From Nocardioides donggukensis (GTDB taxonomy: Bacteria > Actinomycetota > Actinomycetes > Propionibacteriales > Nocardioidaceae), in NCBI RefSeq assembly GCF_014842875.1, contig NZ_JACYXZ010000003.1:248001-312000 (forward strand): a stretch of 64,000 bases of DNA, written 5' to 3'. The position numbers and the translations under genes were made by a program. Shown here piece after piece: positions 46,380-55,501 of the stretch. A model generated the notes under the pieces. It saw nothing but the letters and a program-made list of their open reading frames with translations, was not told the origin of the DNA and did not search any database. Position 1 is the stretch's first letter, and every line of letters starts with the position of its first letter.

Positions 46380-46647
46380 ATGGAGTCCGTCCGGCCGACC
46401 TGGTCTTCGACCCCACAACCGCCTGCTGAGGCTCTCGCGGCTTGTTGCCACTACCCACCTTCTCCCGCACCTCCGTCGTGTCTGACGACGGAGACGGGGC
46501 AGGACTTACCTCTAAGCCGCACCGTGATCGTCCCCTGCACGAGGCAGATGACTTACGTGGACCGCTTCGCCTGCGACTGGCTTCGGCTAGCCGACAGGGG
46601 CCCAGGGCCAACCTGACGACGCAACCACGGACCCGGACGGACTCCAT
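46380..46647 (-). ncRNA. Candidate raiA-motif structured RNA
   Basis: A 268-nt segment closed by a perfect 15-bp stem: 46380-46394 pairs with 46633-46647 (RNA strands AUGGAGUCCGUCCGG and its complement). Inside are a 9-bp hairpin (46471-46493, CTCCGTCGT arms, 5-nt loop), a GGUC/GACC hairpin with a GAA loop, two copies of GUAAGUC, and CCCCUG/CAGGGG complementary runs. It lies between comF and hpf, the location of the known raiA-motif RNA in Firmicutes and Actinobacteria, whose function is not established. TAGCGT (46659-46654) is a good -10 box with the right spacing. No reading frame is convincing here. Identification is by location and structure, not by covariance search. Confidence 0.72.
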
Positions 46648-46653
46648 GACGTG

Positions 46654-46659
46654 ACGCTA
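46654..46659 (-). promoter_or_regulatory. -10 box (TAGCGT) of the RNA candidate, overlapping the comF stop
   Basis: TAGCGT uses the TAG stop codon of comF as its first three bases and predicts transcription start near 46647, the first base of the closing stem. The -35 region is not clear (CTGGCT at 18-bp spacing). A shared comF transcript processed at the stem is an alternative. Confidence 0.5.
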
Positions 46660-47463
46660 GTCGGTGGGGCGCGACATAGCCAGAGAACCCGGTTGAAGAT
46701 TGGCTGTGAAACGGCGTCTGGTGGCGGCCACGACGGCGATGCCGAGCGGCGGCAGACCGACCGCCGTGAGCGCCCGCTGCGCCTCCCGCGCGGTGGCACC
46801 GGTGGTGAGGACGTCGTCGCAGACGACCAGCCGCACGGCCCGCCGTCGCCTGCCCAGCCGGACCAGACCACCGCCGGGGCAGTGCATCGAGCCGGCCAGG
46901 TTCGCCGCCCGCTCCGTCGCGTCGAGTCCGGCCTGGTCGAGCACCGGCCCCACCCGGAGCAGCCGGTGCGGCAGGGCGTCGTACCCGAGCCGCCGCAACC
47001 GCCGGGCGGCGTGCCGCACGAGCGCGTACGTCGGGTCGTGGCCGCGGCTGCGGGTGCTGGCCGGACGCGACGGGACCGGCACGAGGACCAGGGGAACGTC
47101 CGGGCCGTCGGGATCGCACCCGTCGGGACCGTCGGGACCGTCGGGACCGTCGGGACCGTCGGGACCGTCGGGACCGCACCCGTCGGCCGCCAGCGCGTGG
47201 ACCGCGTCGGCGAGCAGCTCGCCCAGCGGACCCGCCAGACCCAGCTGCTGGTGCTCCTTGTGACCGAGCAGCAGGGTCCGCAGGAGGCCGGCGTACTCCC
47301 CCGCGGCCCAGGCCGGCGCCAGGCCGGGCGGGCAGGGGGTGGGCCGGGTCGGCCACGGCCCGGCGTCGAGGCCGGCCCGGCAGTCCGCGCACAGCAGCCG
47401 GCCGGGGTCACCGCAGCCGGCGCACGCGGCGCCGGTGACCAGGTCGACGAGGGCAGCCCGCAC
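46657..47463 (-). CDS. ComF-family phosphoribosyltransferase-like protein
   Basis: 268 residues. An N-terminal zinc-finger-like pair CAGCG/CADC, a central linker and a C-terminal type I PRTase loop VVCDDVLTTGATA (the PRPP motif) make up the ComFC family, linked to DNA uptake and possibly DNA processing. The linker holds a striking (GPD)n tripeptide repeat. GTG 47463 was chosen because GGGAGG lies upstream and the conserved region begins soon after; ATG 47505 would add 14 residues. It lies upstream of the RNA candidate and hpf on the same strand. Confidence 0.85.
   Translation of the reverse strand: MRAALVDLVTGAACAGCGDPGRLLCADCRAGLDAGPWPTRPTPCPPGLAPAWAAGEYAGLLRTLLLGHKEHQQLGLAGPLGELLADAVHALAADGCGPDGPDGPDGPDGPDGPDGCDPDGPDVPLVLVPVPSRPASTRSRGHDPTYALVRHAARRLRRLGYDALPHRLLRVGPVLDQAGLDATERAANLAGSMHCPGGGLVRLGRRRRAVRLVVCDDVLTTGATAREAQRALTAVGLPPLGIAVVAATRRRFTANLQPGSLAMSRPTD
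47125..47178 (-). repeat. Six 9-bp repeats encoding (Gly-Pro-Asp)n in comF
   Basis: On the plus strand GGGACCGTC repeats six times from 47125, giving an in-frame GPD tripeptide array in the linker between the zinc finger and the PRTase domain. A 9-bp period keeps the frame whatever the copy number. Confidence 0.85.
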
Positions 47464-47563
47464 CGGTCCAGTAGACCTCCCGCCACCGACACCCGGCCAC
47501 CACATCCCCGGTCGTGTGCTCAGGTGGCTGCCCCGGCAGCCTGCTGGGCACACGAGTGCGGGG

Positions 47564-49375
47564 TCAGCCGACGTAGGTGAGGGCCTGGATCCCCAGGAGC
47601 GGCACTCCGGCGTCGATCTCGGGGGGCAGCTGGAGGGCGGTGCCGTCGCTCGGCACCACCCACAGCGGTGTGTTGGGCACGGGGGAGGCGGCCAGCCGCG
47701 CGATGTCGTCCCGGATCAGCTCGGTCGCGGTCTCGCCGTACTGCGTCGCGGGAGACCCGTCGACCGAGAACGTCCGCACCTCCGACAGGGCGTCGGAGAG
47801 CTTGCTCAGCACCACGATGTCCGTGGGTGAGCGCCAGCCCAGGTCCCGCAGCTGGAGCTGCTCGCCGACGCCCTCGAGGATGGTGCGGGCCCGGCTCGCG
47901 CGCACCGTCTGCCCGCCGGTCTCGAGTCGGCTCAGCACCACCACGTCGCTGCCCCGCCGGTCCAGCGCCGCGGCGATCCGCGTGCCGTCGCGGGAGACCA
48001 GGAAGTCGATGACGTTCTCGCCGCTGATGCCCGGCACCGACACCACGCGCCGACGCCCGTCGGCGTAGACCGAGACCTGCGCGCCGTCCGGGCGCCGGTC
48101 CAGCACCCAGAGCCGACCGCTGTGGTCCCAGGCCGGCTTGGCCAGGTCCGAGGCGCCGGTCAGCAGGGTGCGGATGTCCCCGGCACCGCCCGAGCTCACC
48201 GGGCCGAGGGAGAGCTGGCTGCGGTTCCCCGACACCACCGCCGCCCGCTCGGCGGGCAGGTCGATCGCGACGTCGGCGAGCCGGTAGTTGCGGCGGCCGA
48301 AGGGCCCGCGGACCCGGCTCTCCCGACCGCTGTCGGAGGCGACCAGCCGGCCGTTCCGCAGGCCGAACAGGTCCTGCCACGCGTAGACCCCGGTCGGGTC
48401 GTAGATCTGGCCGACGACGATCGGCACGTCCGAGCTGCTGCCGGACTGGCTGACCGGGGTGTCGCCCACGGTGACCCGCAGACGCTCAACGCTGGGGTCC
48501 TGGCGCAGGGTCCACGCGATCTGGACCGTCATCAGCTCCAGGGTCTCCGGGTCGACGCCCGAGATGTCGCCCTGCAGCGCCACGTCGGCCAGCCCGTTCG
48601 GCGAGACCGGCACGGACAGGTCCAGACGCAGTCCCTTCGGGAAGAAGGACCGGGAGACACCACGCATGCCCTCCGCCGGTCCCCGCAGGAGGCCCCGGAC
48701 CAGGGCGGTGGAGAGCTGGCCGCCGCGCGGCACGAACACCGGCTCCGGGACCAGGATCTCGCCGCTCGGGTCGAAGAAGTAGAGCGAGACCTGCCGGTAG
48801 CGCTCGTCGAACCACGAGTCGGAGACGATCAGGGCGTTCGGAGCCTCCTTGATCCGCCACTCGCCGTCCTCGACGGTCATCGGGAAGGACACCGTGGCCG
48901 AGGAGTCCGGGAGCGGACCCTGCCAGGCCCCCCGGGAGTCGAGCCGGTTGCCGTCGATCAGCGTGACCTCGACGTCGCTGGTGCCGCTGGGGGTGGAGGT
49001 GTCGGCGTAGGTGATCATCCGCTCCTCGGGGTTCCACGACTCGCGGCTCGAGGAGGCGAGGAACTCGCGGGCCACCGAGGTGGTGATCGGGTTGGCGGTC
49101 ATCGCGTCGAGGAAGTGCCGCACGATCTCCGCGGGCGTCTCCCCGGGCTGCGGCGGCCGGGGCTCGTAGGGGAAGCCCTCGTCGAGCGTGGCCGTGCGGC
49201 GCTCCGGGCCTACCTCGACCGGTCCGGCGTCGGGCAGTCGCACGCAGGCGCCGGAGAGTCCGACCAGCAGCAGGGCGGTGAGCAGCCGGGTGAGGCCGGC
49301 CCGACCGGTCCGCCCGGCCCGACCGGCCCGACCGGTCCGCCCGGTGGGTCCGGTGGGCCCTGTGGGGATGGTCAT
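47564..49375 (-). CDS. lpqB: Lipoprotein LpqB
   Basis: 603 residues. Lipobox LSGAC (around 41-45) makes it a lipoprotein. GerMN domain in the N-terminal half (PGETPAEIVRHFLDAM and EWRIKEAPNALIVSDSWF) and a C-terminal beta-propeller-like region form the LpqB family, which modulates the MtrAB system in actinobacteria. The N-terminal signal region has a basic and Gly/Thr/Arg-rich leader built from 9-bp related repeats. The ATG overlaps the mtrB stop as ATGA. The order mtrA-mtrB-lpqB is characteristic of actinobacteria. Confidence 0.93.
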   Translation of the reverse strand: MTIPTGPTGPTGRTGRAGRAGRTGRAGLTRLLTALLLVGLSGACVRLPDAGPVEVGPERRTATLDEGFPYEPRPPQPGETPAEIVRHFLDAMTANPITTSVAREFLASSSRESWNPEERMITYADTSTPSGTSDVEVTLIDGNRLDSRGAWQGPLPDSSATVSFPMTVEDGEWRIKEAPNALIVSDSWFDERYRQVSLYFFDPSGEILVPEPVFVPRGGQLSTALVRGLLRGPAEGMRGVSRSFFPKGLRLDLSVPVSPNGLADVALQGDISGVDPETLELMTVQIAWTLRQDPSVERLRVTVGDTPVSQSGSSSDVPIVVGQIYDPTGVYAWQDLFGLRNGRLVASDSGRESRVRGPFGRRNYRLADVAIDLPAERAAVVSGNRSQLSLGPVSSGGAGDIRTLLTGASDLAKPAWDHSGRLWVLDRRPDGAQVSVYADGRRRVVSVPGISGENVIDFLVSRDGTRIAAALDRRGSDVVVLSRLETGGQTVRASRARTILEGVGEQLQLRDLGWRSPTDIVVLSKLSDALSEVRTFSVDGSPATQYGETATELIRDDIARLAASPVPNTPLWVVPSDGTALQLPPEIDAGVPLLGIQALTYVG

Positions 49376-51039
49376 GGGGTGCTCCCCTCGGAGTCCTCGG
49401 GAACGAGCGGCAGCGGGCTCTGCCGCAGGACGCCGCCGGCCCGGCGCGGCAGCGTCAACCGGAACTGGGCGCCCTGGCCGGGCAGTCCCCAGGCCTGCAG
49501 CCAGCCACCGTGCAGGTGCGTGTCCTCCAGCGCGATCGACAGGCCGAGGCCGGTGCCGCCGCTGGTGCGGGCGCGCGCCGGGTCGGCCCGCCAGAACCGG
49601 TTGAACACCAGCGCCGCCTCCCCGGGGGCCAGCCCGACCCCGTGGTCCCGGACGGCGATCGCGGCCGCGTGCTCGTCGCCGGCCACGTGGACCACGATGC
49701 CCCCGGACTCGGCGTGGTCGATCGCGTTGCTCACCAGGTTGCGCACGATCCGCTCGACCCGGCGGCCGTCCGCCTCGGCCAGGCACGGCTCGGAGGTCGC
49801 CCGGACCTCGACCGAGGTGCTGCGCTGCTCGGCGAGCCCGCGGGTCATGTCGACGACCCGGTGCGCGATGTCGGTGAGGTTGACGTCGTCGAGGTCGAGC
49901 ACCGCGGCTCCGGCGTCGAACCTGCTGATCTCGAGCAGGTCGGTGAGCAGCCCCTCGAAGCGGTCCAGCTCCGACTGCAGCAGCTCGCTGGCCCGGGCCG
50001 TCACCGGGTCGAAGGAGTCACGGGCGTCGTGCAGCACGTCCCCGGCCATCCGGACCGTCGTGAGCGGCGTGCGCAGCTCGTGGGAGACGTCGGAGGTGAA
50101 CCGGCGCTGGACCCGGGACAGCTCCTCGAGCTGCCGGATCTGGCGCTGCAGCGAGGACGCCATCTGGTTGAACGAGGTCGCCAGACGCGCGATGTCGTCG
50201 TCGCCGCGCACCCGCATGCGCTCCTCGAGCTGACCGGCCGCGAGTCGCTCGGCCACCCGGCGGGCCAGCCGGACCGGGCTGACCACCTGTCGCGTGACCA
50301 GCCAGGTGAGACCGGCCACCAGCACCAGCAGCAGGATCCCGGCGGTCAGCATCGCGCGGGCCACCAGCGCCATCGTCTCCCGCTCCTGCTGCATGGGGAA
50401 GACGTAGTAGAGGGTGTAGAAGCTCCGGTCCGCCGGCAGCTGGACGCGGGAGCCGACCACGACACCGGGCTCGGAGGCGCCGTCGGCGTGGTCGATCGTG
50501 GTGAAGGTCCAGGCCGTCGACGAGGAGCTGTCGAAGTGGCCGACGAGCCGGTCCGGGACGCTGGTCAGCTCGAGGCCCGGCGAGTAGCGGGTGCCGCCCG
50601 CGGCGAGGTTGGTCGGCTCGTCGTCGACCGGGCCGCTGAGGACCACGTCGAACCCCCGCGACTGGCCACGCAGGATGATCGGCTCGACCAGCTGGGCGAG
50701 CTGGCGGGAGACGTCGTCGTCGGTGCCCGGTACGGCGGCGAGCCGGGTCTCCGCGTCGTTGGTCTCGTTGCCGGCCTCGGCCACGACCGTGCGGACCCGG
50801 GCGTCGACGAGCCCGTCCCGGGTCTGCTGCAGCAGGAACCAGCCGACCACGCCGACCACGATCGCGGAGAGCAGCACGGTGCTGACGACGACCCGGGCCT
50901 GGATCGAGCGGCGCCAGAAGGTGAAGCCCCGGCCGGCGGTGTCGGTGGTCGCGCGGACCAGCCGGCGCAGCATCGCGCTCGGGGCCGGCGACCCGCTGCG
51001 GCCGGCCGCCCCGACCGTCCGTTCGACTACGTCGGCCAC
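49372..51039 (-). CDS. mtrB: Sensor histidine kinase MtrB
   Basis: 555 residues. Two membrane segments flank an extracytoplasmic sensor (about 45-230), then HAMP, HisKA with the H-box SHELRTPLTTVRMAGD, and HATPase_c with VRNLVSNAIDHA, HGVGL and GGTGLGLSIA. It phosphorylates MtrA, which controls cell-wall hydrolases and division. GTG 51039, 8 bp after the mtrA stop, gives the longest plausible form; ATG 50973 is possible. The stop overlaps lpqB. Confidence 0.94.
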   Translation of the reverse strand: MADVVERTVGAAGRSGSPAPSAMLRRLVRATTDTAGRGFTFWRRSIQARVVVSTVLLSAIVVGVVGWFLLQQTRDGLVDARVRTVVAEAGNETNDAETRLAAVPGTDDDVSRQLAQLVEPIILRGQSRGFDVVLSGPVDDEPTNLAAGGTRYSPGLELTSVPDRLVGHFDSSSSTAWTFTTIDHADGASEPGVVVGSRVQLPADRSFYTLYYVFPMQQERETMALVARAMLTAGILLLVLVAGLTWLVTRQVVSPVRLARRVAERLAAGQLEERMRVRGDDDIARLATSFNQMASSLQRQIRQLEELSRVQRRFTSDVSHELRTPLTTVRMAGDVLHDARDSFDPVTARASELLQSELDRFEGLLTDLLEISRFDAGAAVLDLDDVNLTDIAHRVVDMTRGLAEQRSTSVEVRATSEPCLAEADGRRVERIVRNLVSNAIDHAESGGIVVHVAGDEHAAAIAVRDHGVGLAPGEAALVFNRFWRADPARARTSGGTGLGLSIALEDTHLHGGWLQAWGLPGQGAQFRLTLPRRAGGVLRQSPLPLVPEDSEGSTP

Positions 51040-51047
51040 CCGACCGC

Positions 51048-51764
51048 CTACGCGGATCCGGCCTTGTAGCCGACTCCCCGGACGGTGACCACGATCTCCG
51101 GGTTCTCGGGGTCGTGCTCCACCTTGGAGCGCAGTCGCTGCACGTGCACGTTGACGAGCCGGGTGTCGGCGGCGTGCCGGTAGCCCCAGACCTGCTCGAG
51201 CAGCACCTCGCGGGTGAAGACCTGCCAGGGCTTGCGGGCCAGGCAGACCAGCAGGTCGAACTCCAGCGGCGTCAGGCTGATGGACTGTCCGCCGCGGCTC
51301 ACGGCGTGGCCGGCGACGTCGATGTCGAGGTCGCCGATCGTCAGCGACTCCTGGGCGTCCGGGTCGAGCCGACGCACCCGGGCCCGGATCCTGGCCACCA
51401 GCTCCTTGGGCTTGAAGGGCTTCACGACGTAGTCGTCGGCACCGGACTCCAGGCCCACCACGACGTCGACGGTGTCGCCCTTGGCGGTCAGCATCACGAT
51501 CGGCACGCCGGACTCCGCCCGGATCTCCTTGCAGACGTCGATGCCGCCCTTGCCGGGCAGCATCAGGTCGAGCAGGAGGACGTCCGGGCGGTAGTCCCGG
51601 AACTCGGCCAGGGCACGGTCGCCGCGACCGCACACCCGGCTGTCGAAGCCCTCCTGGCGGAGCACGATCGTGAGCATCTCCGCCAGGGAGGCGTCGTCGT
51701 CGACGACCAGGACCCGCCCCCGGGGGGCGAGGTCCTGCTGGTCCTGCGGGCTCCCGACCGTCAT
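51048..51764 (-). CDS. mtrA: Response regulator MtrA
   Basis: 238 residues, OmpR/PhoB class. The receiver domain has the phospho-acceptor Asp in VLLLDLMLPGKGG, acidic pair in VVDDDAS, and Lys in VVKPF; the winged helix C domain contains SLTPLEFDLLVCL and the wing segment ADTRLVNVHVQRLR. Essential in mycobacteria. The ATG follows a GGGG site. It is the first gene of mtrA-mtrB-lpqB on the minus strand and lies just downstream of sahH. Confidence 0.95.
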   Translation of the reverse strand: MTVGSPQDQQDLAPRGRVLVVDDDASLAEMLTIVLRQEGFDSRVCGRGDRALAEFRDYRPDVLLLDLMLPGKGGIDVCKEIRAESGVPIVMLTAKGDTVDVVVGLESGADDYVVKPFKPKELVARIRARVRRLDPDAQESLTIGDLDIDVAGHAVSRGGQSISLTPLEFDLLVCLARKPWQVFTREVLLEQVWGYRHAADTRLVNVHVQRLRSKVEHDPENPEIVVTVRGVGYKAGSA

Positions 51765-51775
51765 GCTCCCCCCGC

Positions 51776-53206
51776 TCAGTAGCGGTACTGGTCCGACTTG
51801 TACGGACCCTCCACCGGCACGCCCAGGTAGGACGCCTGGTCGTCGGTGAGCTCGGTGAGCCGGACGCCGAGAGCCGAGAGGTGCAGTCGTGCCACCTCCT
51901 CGTCGAGGTGCTTGGGCAGCACGTAGACGCCGGTGGGGTACTCCTCGAGCTTGGTGAACAGCTCGATCTGGGCCAGCACCTGGTTGGTGAAAGAGTTCGA
52001 CATCACGAACGACGGGTGGCCGGTGGCGTTGCCGAGGTTCATCAGCCGGCCCTCGGACAGGATGATCACGCTGGGGCCGTCGGGGAACGTGAAGACGTCC
52101 ACCTGCGGCTTGACGTTCTTGCGCTCGATCCCGGGCCAGCTCTCGAGACCGGCCATGTCGATCTCGTTGTCGAAGTGGCCGATGTTCCCGACGATCACCT
52201 GGTGCTTCATCCGGCTCATCTGCTCGGCCGAGACGACGTCCTTGTTGCCGGTCGAGGTGATCACGATGTCGGCGACGGGGAGGACGTTCTCGAGGGTGTC
52301 GACCTGGTACCCGTCCATCGCCGCCTGCAGCGCGCAGATCGGGTCGATCTCGGTGACGATCACCCGGGCGCCCTGGCCGCGCAGCGACTCCGCGCAGCCC
52401 TTGCCGACGTCGCCGTACCCGGCGACGACCGCGACCTTGCCGCCGATGAGGACGTCGGTGGCGCGGTTGATGCCGTCGATGAGCGAGTGCCGGCAGCCGT
52501 ACTTGTTGTCGAACTTGGACTTGGTGACCGAGTCGTTGACGTTGATGGCGGGGAAGAGCAGCGAGCCCTCCTTCATCATGTCGTAGAGACGCAGCACACC
52601 GGTGGTGGTCTCCTCGGTGACGCCCTTGATCTCGCCGGCGATCCGGGTGAACCGGTCCTGGCTGCGGGCCAGCGAGGACTGCAGCACCCCGAAGACGATC
52701 CGCTGCTCCTGGCTCTTCGCGGAGGCGGGGTCGGGTGCCTGGCCGGACTTCTCGGCCTCGACACCGAGGTGCACCAGCAGCGTGGCGTCGCCGCCGTCGT
52801 CGAGGATCATGTTGGCGAACTCGTCGGCCGGCCAGTCGAGGATCTGCTGGGTGCACCACCAGTACTCCTCCAGCGTCTCGCCCTTCCAGGCGAAGACCGG
52901 CACGCCCTGGGGGTCCTCCGGGGTGCCCTCGGGGCCGACGACGACCGCAGCGGCCGCGTGGTCCTGGGTGGAGAAGATGTTGCAGGAGGCCCAGCGGACC
53001 TCGGCGCCGAGGGCCACGAGGGTCTCGATGAGCACCGCCGTCTGGACGGTCATGTGCAGCGAGCCGGCGATCCGGGCGCCGGCGAGGGGGCGGGAGGCGC
53101 CGTACCGCTCACGCATCGCCATGAGGCCGGGCATCTCGTGCTCGGCCAGGCTGATCTCGGTGCGTCCGAAGTCGGCCAGGGCCAGGTCTGCGACCTTGTA
53201 GTCCAT
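51776..53206 (-). CDS. ahcY: Adenosylhomocysteinase
   Basis: 476 residues, NAD-dependent hydrolase of S-adenosylhomocysteine to adenosine and homocysteine. The NAD-binding loop [12 protein letters not shown] and the SAHH signature regions (including [11 protein letters not shown] and the catalytic [17 protein letters not shown]) are intact, as is the C-terminal [17 protein letters not shown] plus the final YRY. It supplies the methyl cycle that the SAM-dependent enzymes use. The stop is 12 bp from the mtrA start; mycobacterial order is similar. The ATG at 53206 begins MDYKVADLA with GAGGA upstream. Confidence 0.96.
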   Translation of the reverse strand: MDYKVADLALADFGRTEISLAEHEMPGLMAMRERYGASRPLAGARIAGSLHMTVQTAVLIETLVALGAEVRWASCNIFSTQDHAAAAVVVGPEGTPEDPQGVPVFAWKGETLEEYWWCTQQILDWPADEFANMILDDGGDATLLVHLGVEAEKSGQAPDPASAKSQEQRIVFGVLQSSLARSQDRFTRIAGEIKGVTEETTTGVLRLYDMMKEGSLLFPAINVNDSVTKSKFDNKYGCRHSLIDGINRATDVLIGGKVAVVAGYGDVGKGCAESLRGQGARVIVTEIDPICALQAAMDGYQVDTLENVLPVADIVITSTGNKDVVSAEQMSRMKHQVIVGNIGHFDNEIDMAGLESWPGIERKNVKPQVDVFTFPDGPSVIILSEGRLMNLGNATGHPSFVMSNSFTNQVLAQIELFTKLEEYPTGVYVLPKHLDEEVARLHLSALGVRLTELTDDQASYLGVPVEGPYKSDQYRY

Positions 53207-53289
53207 CTCAGTGGTGTCCTCGGGTGATGGGGAGGCGGGCGGAGAACCAGCCTAGCCGCGGCCCCCTCACCAGCGGGAATCCTCGAGGA

Positions 53290-54252
53290 TCAGGGCGCCA
53301 GGGGCTCCGCCGGCGCCTCCGCGACGCGGAGGATGTCCGGCTCGAGGTAGATCACCGTGGCGGTCGGCTCGGCGGCCCGGATCGCCGCCTCGGCGGCGTC
53401 GATGGCCTCAGCCACCTGGGTGGCGGTGCTGGCCTCGGGGACCGCCACCTTGGCGCCGACCAGCAGCTCCTCGGGGCCCAGGTGCAGCGTCTTCATGTGG
53501 ATGAGGCGGTCGATGCCCGGGGCCTCGGACAGGGCGGCGACGATCGCGCGCTGCGCCTGGGGCGAGGCGGCCTCGCCGAGCAGCAGGCTCTTCGTCTCGA
53601 TCGCCAGCACCACCGCCACGACGACGAGCAGCACGCCGATCAGCGCCGTGCCGGCCACGTCGAAGTACTGGTTGCCGGTGATCAGCATGAGCGAGACCGC
53701 GACGAACGCGAAGACCAGGCCGAGCAGCGCCGCCAGGTCCTCGAGCAGGATCACCGGCAGCTCGGGCTTCTTGGCCCGGCGGACGAACTCGGCGTAGGAG
53801 GCGTTCCCCTTGACCTTGTCGGTCTCCTGGATGGCGGTGCGGAACGAGAACGACTCCAGCACGATGGCGATGGCCAGGACCACCAGCGGCACCCACTGCT
53901 TCCAACCGGAGCCGAGCTCGGAGTGCCCCTCCGCGATCTCGTGGTACTTGTGCCAGGCCTCGTAGAGCGCGAACAGGCCACCGACGGAGAACAGCACGAT
54001 CGCCACGATGAAGGCGTAGACGTACCGCTCCCGGCCGTAGCCGAACGGGTGCTCCTCGCTGGCGGACCGCTTCGCCCGCTTGCCGCCGAGCAGCAGCAGC
54101 CCCTGGTTGCCGGCGTCCGCGACGGAGTGGATCGCCTCCGCGAGCATCGAGCTGATCCCGGTGAGGAAGAACGCGGCGAACTTCGTCACCGCGATCCCGC
54201 TGTTCGCCAGGAGTGCCGCGACCACTGCCTTGGTGCCACCGTCTGCTGCCAT
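53290..54252 (-). CDS. Cation diffusion facilitator family transporter
   Basis: 320 residues, six predicted membrane helices including MLAEAIHSVADAGNQGLLLLG and VLLEDLAALLGLVFAFVAV. The metal-site HxxxD motifs are HSVAD in helix II and LEDLAAL(LG) in helix V. It exports divalent metals (Zn, Fe, Mn or similar). The C-terminal domain is a short cytoplasmic metal-binding beta region. ATG 54252 is 7 nt after TAGCCT (54265-54260): leaderless. Confidence 0.9.
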   Translation of the reverse strand: MAADGGTKAVVAALLANSGIAVTKFAAFFLTGISSMLAEAIHSVADAGNQGLLLLGGKRAKRSASEEHPFGYGRERYVYAFIVAIVLFSVGGLFALYEAWHKYHEIAEGHSELGSGWKQWVPLVVLAIAIVLESFSFRTAIQETDKVKGNASYAEFVRRAKKPELPVILLEDLAALLGLVFAFVAVSLMLITGNQYFDVAGTALIGVLLVVVAVVLAIETKSLLLGEAASPQAQRAIVAALSEAPGIDRLIHMKTLHLGPEELLVGAKVAVPEASTATQVAEAIDAAEAAIRAAEPTATVIYLEPDILRVAEAPAEPLAP

Positions 54253-54259
54253 GGCGGGA

Positions 54260-54265
54260 AGGCTA
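54260..54265 (-). promoter_or_regulatory. Leaderless -10 box (TAGCCT) of the CDF gene
   Basis: TAGCCT on the minus strand lies 7 nt before the ATG at 54252, supporting an independent promoter and the chosen start. Confidence 0.5.
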
Positions 54266-54297
54266 CCGAACCGGCCGGCCGGTCCCGGGACCGCGGC

Positions 54298-55326
54298 TCA
54301 GGAGTCCGCGAGCCCCAGGGCCAGGTAGGTCGAGGCGTACCCGCCGGCCAGGTGCAGCCAGGCGTAGCGGGCGACCTCGCTGCCGGTGTCGTGCCGCAGC
54401 GTCTCCACCCGCACGCCGCGGGCGGATGCGGCGGCCTGCAGGTGGCCGCGCTGCTCGCGCACGACCGCGTCCTCGGCGCCGTCGTCGAGCACCAGCAGGG
54501 CCGGTCTGAGGTCTCCGGCCTCGTCCGCGAACGGGTCGACGAAGACGTCCCGGGGACGCGCCGCCCCGATGACCGGGAGCAGGTGCTCGGCGTCACCGGC
54601 CAGGGCCGGCCGCCCGGAGTCGCGCCGGATGAACTCGGCCACCCGCCGCGCGGCGCGGGCCGCGAGCACCGACCCGCCCCACACCAGGGGCTGGGCGTCG
54701 GCCAGGGAGATGGCCAGCATCTTCGCCGGGTTGACGGCCAGGTCGCGGAACGGGGAGCAGGCGATCGCCACCTCGTCCAGGGCCGTGGCCACCTGCTCGG
54801 GGTCGGTCGCCGGGCCGAGCTCGACGCGGTGCAGGTAGTCGAGCATCACCACCGCGGTCGCCAGCTGGTCACCCGTGTCGGTCGGCAGGATCGTGGTCCA
54901 CCGCCCCTGGGCGTGCTCGGCGACCATCGAGTCCGCCTCGCAGGCCACGACCACCTGACACCCACGACGTACGGCCTCGGCGACCGCGGACGCGGCGGCG
55001 GGGTCGGAGCGCTCCGGCGCGAGCATCACGACCAGGTCCAGTCCGCCGGCCCATCCGGGCAGCGCCGGCCCCGGCCAGGCCACGAACGGGACCGGGCACC
55101 ACGGCTCCAGCACCGCCCGCAGGAGCCGGGAGTCCGGACCGGCCGCGATCACCGCCCGCGGGCGGAAGTCCTCGTGCCGGGAGACGGCGTCGGCGATCGC
55201 CTCGGCGGCCTGGTCGACGGCCGCCCGGACCCGCGCGCCGGCACCCGCCAGCCGTCGCAGCACGGCGTCGGACGCGGCCAGGGCCGCCTCGTCGTCGAGG
55301 CGGGACTCGTCGAAGTACCCGGGCAC
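54298..55326 (-). CDS. SIS-domain sugar-phosphate isomerase-like protein
   Basis: 342 residues. Two SIS-like halves: an N-terminal RAVIAAGPDSRLL with VVMLAPERSDP, and a C-terminal GGSVLAARAARRVAEFI with LLVLDDGAEDA. The active-site Glu and His usual in bifunctional phosphoglucose/phosphomannose isomerases cannot be assigned with confidence. It lies downstream of manB, as in mycobacteria (Rv3256c, from memory), so a role in mannose or GDP-mannose supply is plausible but unproven. Start GTG 55326 gives full length. Confidence 0.7.
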   Translation of the reverse strand: MPGYFDESRLDDEAALAASDAVLRRLAGAGARVRAAVDQAAEAIADAVSRHEDFRPRAVIAAGPDSRLLRAVLEPWCPVPFVAWPGPALPGWAGGLDLVVMLAPERSDPAAASAVAEAVRRGCQVVVACEADSMVAEHAQGRWTTILPTDTGDQLATAVVMLDYLHRVELGPATDPEQVATALDEVAIACSPFRDLAVNPAKMLAISLADAQPLVWGGSVLAARAARRVAEFIRRDSGRPALAGDAEHLLPVIGAARPRDVFVDPFADEAGDLRPALLVLDDGAEDAVVREQRGHLQAAASARGVRVETLRHDTGSEVARYAWLHLAGGYASTYLALGLADS

Positions 55327-55336
55327 GGCTCGGACC

Positions 55337-55501
55337 TCAGCCGGGTCGCCGGGCCTCGTCGACGAGCAGCACGGGGATGTCGTCCCGGACCGGGTAGGCC
55401 AGCCCGCAGCCCGCGCACACCAGCTCCTCGCCCGCGGGCCGGAGCGTGCCGTGGCACGACGGGCAGACGATGATGTCGAGCAGGTCCTGGTCGAGGTTCA
55501 C
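55337..55501 (-). CDS. Trm112-family small zinc protein
   Basis: 54 residues. CPSC and CAGC (Cys at 13, 16 and 30, 33) form a zinc ribbon; the end PVRDDIPVLLVDEAR is the hallmark of Trm112, a partner protein that stabilises SAM-dependent methyltransferases. GTG 55501 overlaps the manB stop as GTGA, so it is coupled to manB. A partner methyltransferase is not adjacent. Confidence 0.88.
   Translation of the reverse strand: MNLDQDLLDIIVCPSCHGTLRPAGEELVCAGCGLAYPVRDDIPVLLVDEARRPG

Noticed and set aside
46380-46647. Insertion of a MITE-like mobile element, given its terminal 15-bp inverted repeats
   Set aside because: No flanking target-site duplication is seen, and the position between comF and hpf fits the raiA RNA better.
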